In this document: in pieces, positions 4,915 through 5,035 of the stretch | Numbering within the stretch: the first letter of the stretch is position 1 | Layout: every line of letters begins with the position of its first letter | Assembly: GCA_030040825.1 (NCBI GenBank) | Contig: JASHSY010000293.1 | Location: 1-5,035 of the forward strand | Reading direction: 5' to 3' | From: Xanthobacteraceae bacterium | GTDB lineage: Bacteria > Pseudomonadota > Alphaproteobacteria > Rhizobiales > Xanthobacteraceae | Length of the DNA stretch: 5,035 nucleotides | Translations under genes and position numbers: made by a program | Notes under the pieces: model-generated | Told to the model about the DNA's origin: nothing | Database searches by the model: none | What the model saw: only the letters and a program-made list of their open reading frames with translations

Positions 4915-5035
4915 GATAACCTCACTGCAATTGCCGTCGCGGTTGGCCGACAGGCCTCCTCTTGTCGCATGCTACTGGTGCGTGTAAAGGGCCATTTCCG
5001 GTGCATGCACTAACGCGGGCTGCTAATTCGCGAAC
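4915..5035. promoter_or_regulatory. Upstream region of the small membrane-protein gene
   Basis: These 121 bases contain the Shine-Dalgarno site for the 80-residue protein (minus strand, 4923-4920) and presumably its promoter. A TTTACA hexamer on the minus strand near 4985 resembles a -35, but nothing like TATAAT sits 16 to 18 bases after it. A perfect GTGCATGCAC palindrome lies at 5001-5010, and TTCGCGAA at 5027-5034. No gene is visible at the right edge. Confidence 0.35.

Noticed and set aside
5001..5010. GTGCATGCAC palindrome near the right edge
   Set aside because: It is a perfect 10-bp palindrome upstream of the small membrane-protein gene, but nothing links it to a known regulator, and such sites occur by chance.

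Overview
The window looks like chromosomal DNA of an alphaproteobacterium, most likely of the Bradyrhizobium/Rhodopseudomonas group. The best marker is a MipZ-type division-site ATPase, a family confined essentially to Alphaproteobacteria. The WecG-like glycosyltransferase and the small secreted and membrane proteins also resemble, from memory, families common in rhizobia. No database search was possible. No tRNA, rRNA, CRISPR array, transposase or attachment site was seen.

Layout from left to right. (1) Bases 2-79 (+) are the last 25 codons of a gene entering from outside, whose tail resembles an NAD-dependent sugar epimerase/decarboxylase; a small GC-rich hairpin follows. (2) 210-1175 (-) is a complete YeaE-like aldo/keto reductase with an intact catalytic tetrad and a twin-arginine signal. 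(3) 1176-1518 is a spacer with a perfect 12-bp palindrome. (4) 1519-2019, possibly up to 2070 (-), is a small secreted protein of unknown function with two cysteines and a bacterial Ig-like motif. (5) A roughly 400-base AT-rich divergent region carries two GANTC (CcrM-type) sites, dyads and short repeats. (6) 2471-3346 (+) is mipZ. (7) 3347-3667 is a convergent non-coding spacer with inverted repeats. (8) 3668-4495 (-) is a WecG/TagA/CpsF-family glycosyltransferase. (9) 4496-4671 is a short spacer dense in repeats that can base-pair. (10) 4672-4914 (-) is an 80-residue membrane protein of unknown function, preceded by its Shine-Dalgarno site.

How the genes fit together. The partial epimerase and the WecG-like transferase suggest surface-polysaccharide metabolism, but they are not in one operon. 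mipZ is a single gene transcribed away from the secreted protein and convergently with wecG; parB is not in the window. The part from about 1500 to 2900 is poorer in G+C (roughly 50% in rows counted by hand) than the reductase and glycosyltransferase genes (roughly 60-65%).

The points most worth a second look are the paired GANTC sites and dyad in front of mipZ, which fit the CcrM control of mipZ known from Caulobacter; the exported aldo/keto reductase with Glu at the usual NADPH-phosphate Lys position; and the foldable spacer between the small membrane gene and wecG. Nothing here clearly forms a new multi-gene system.
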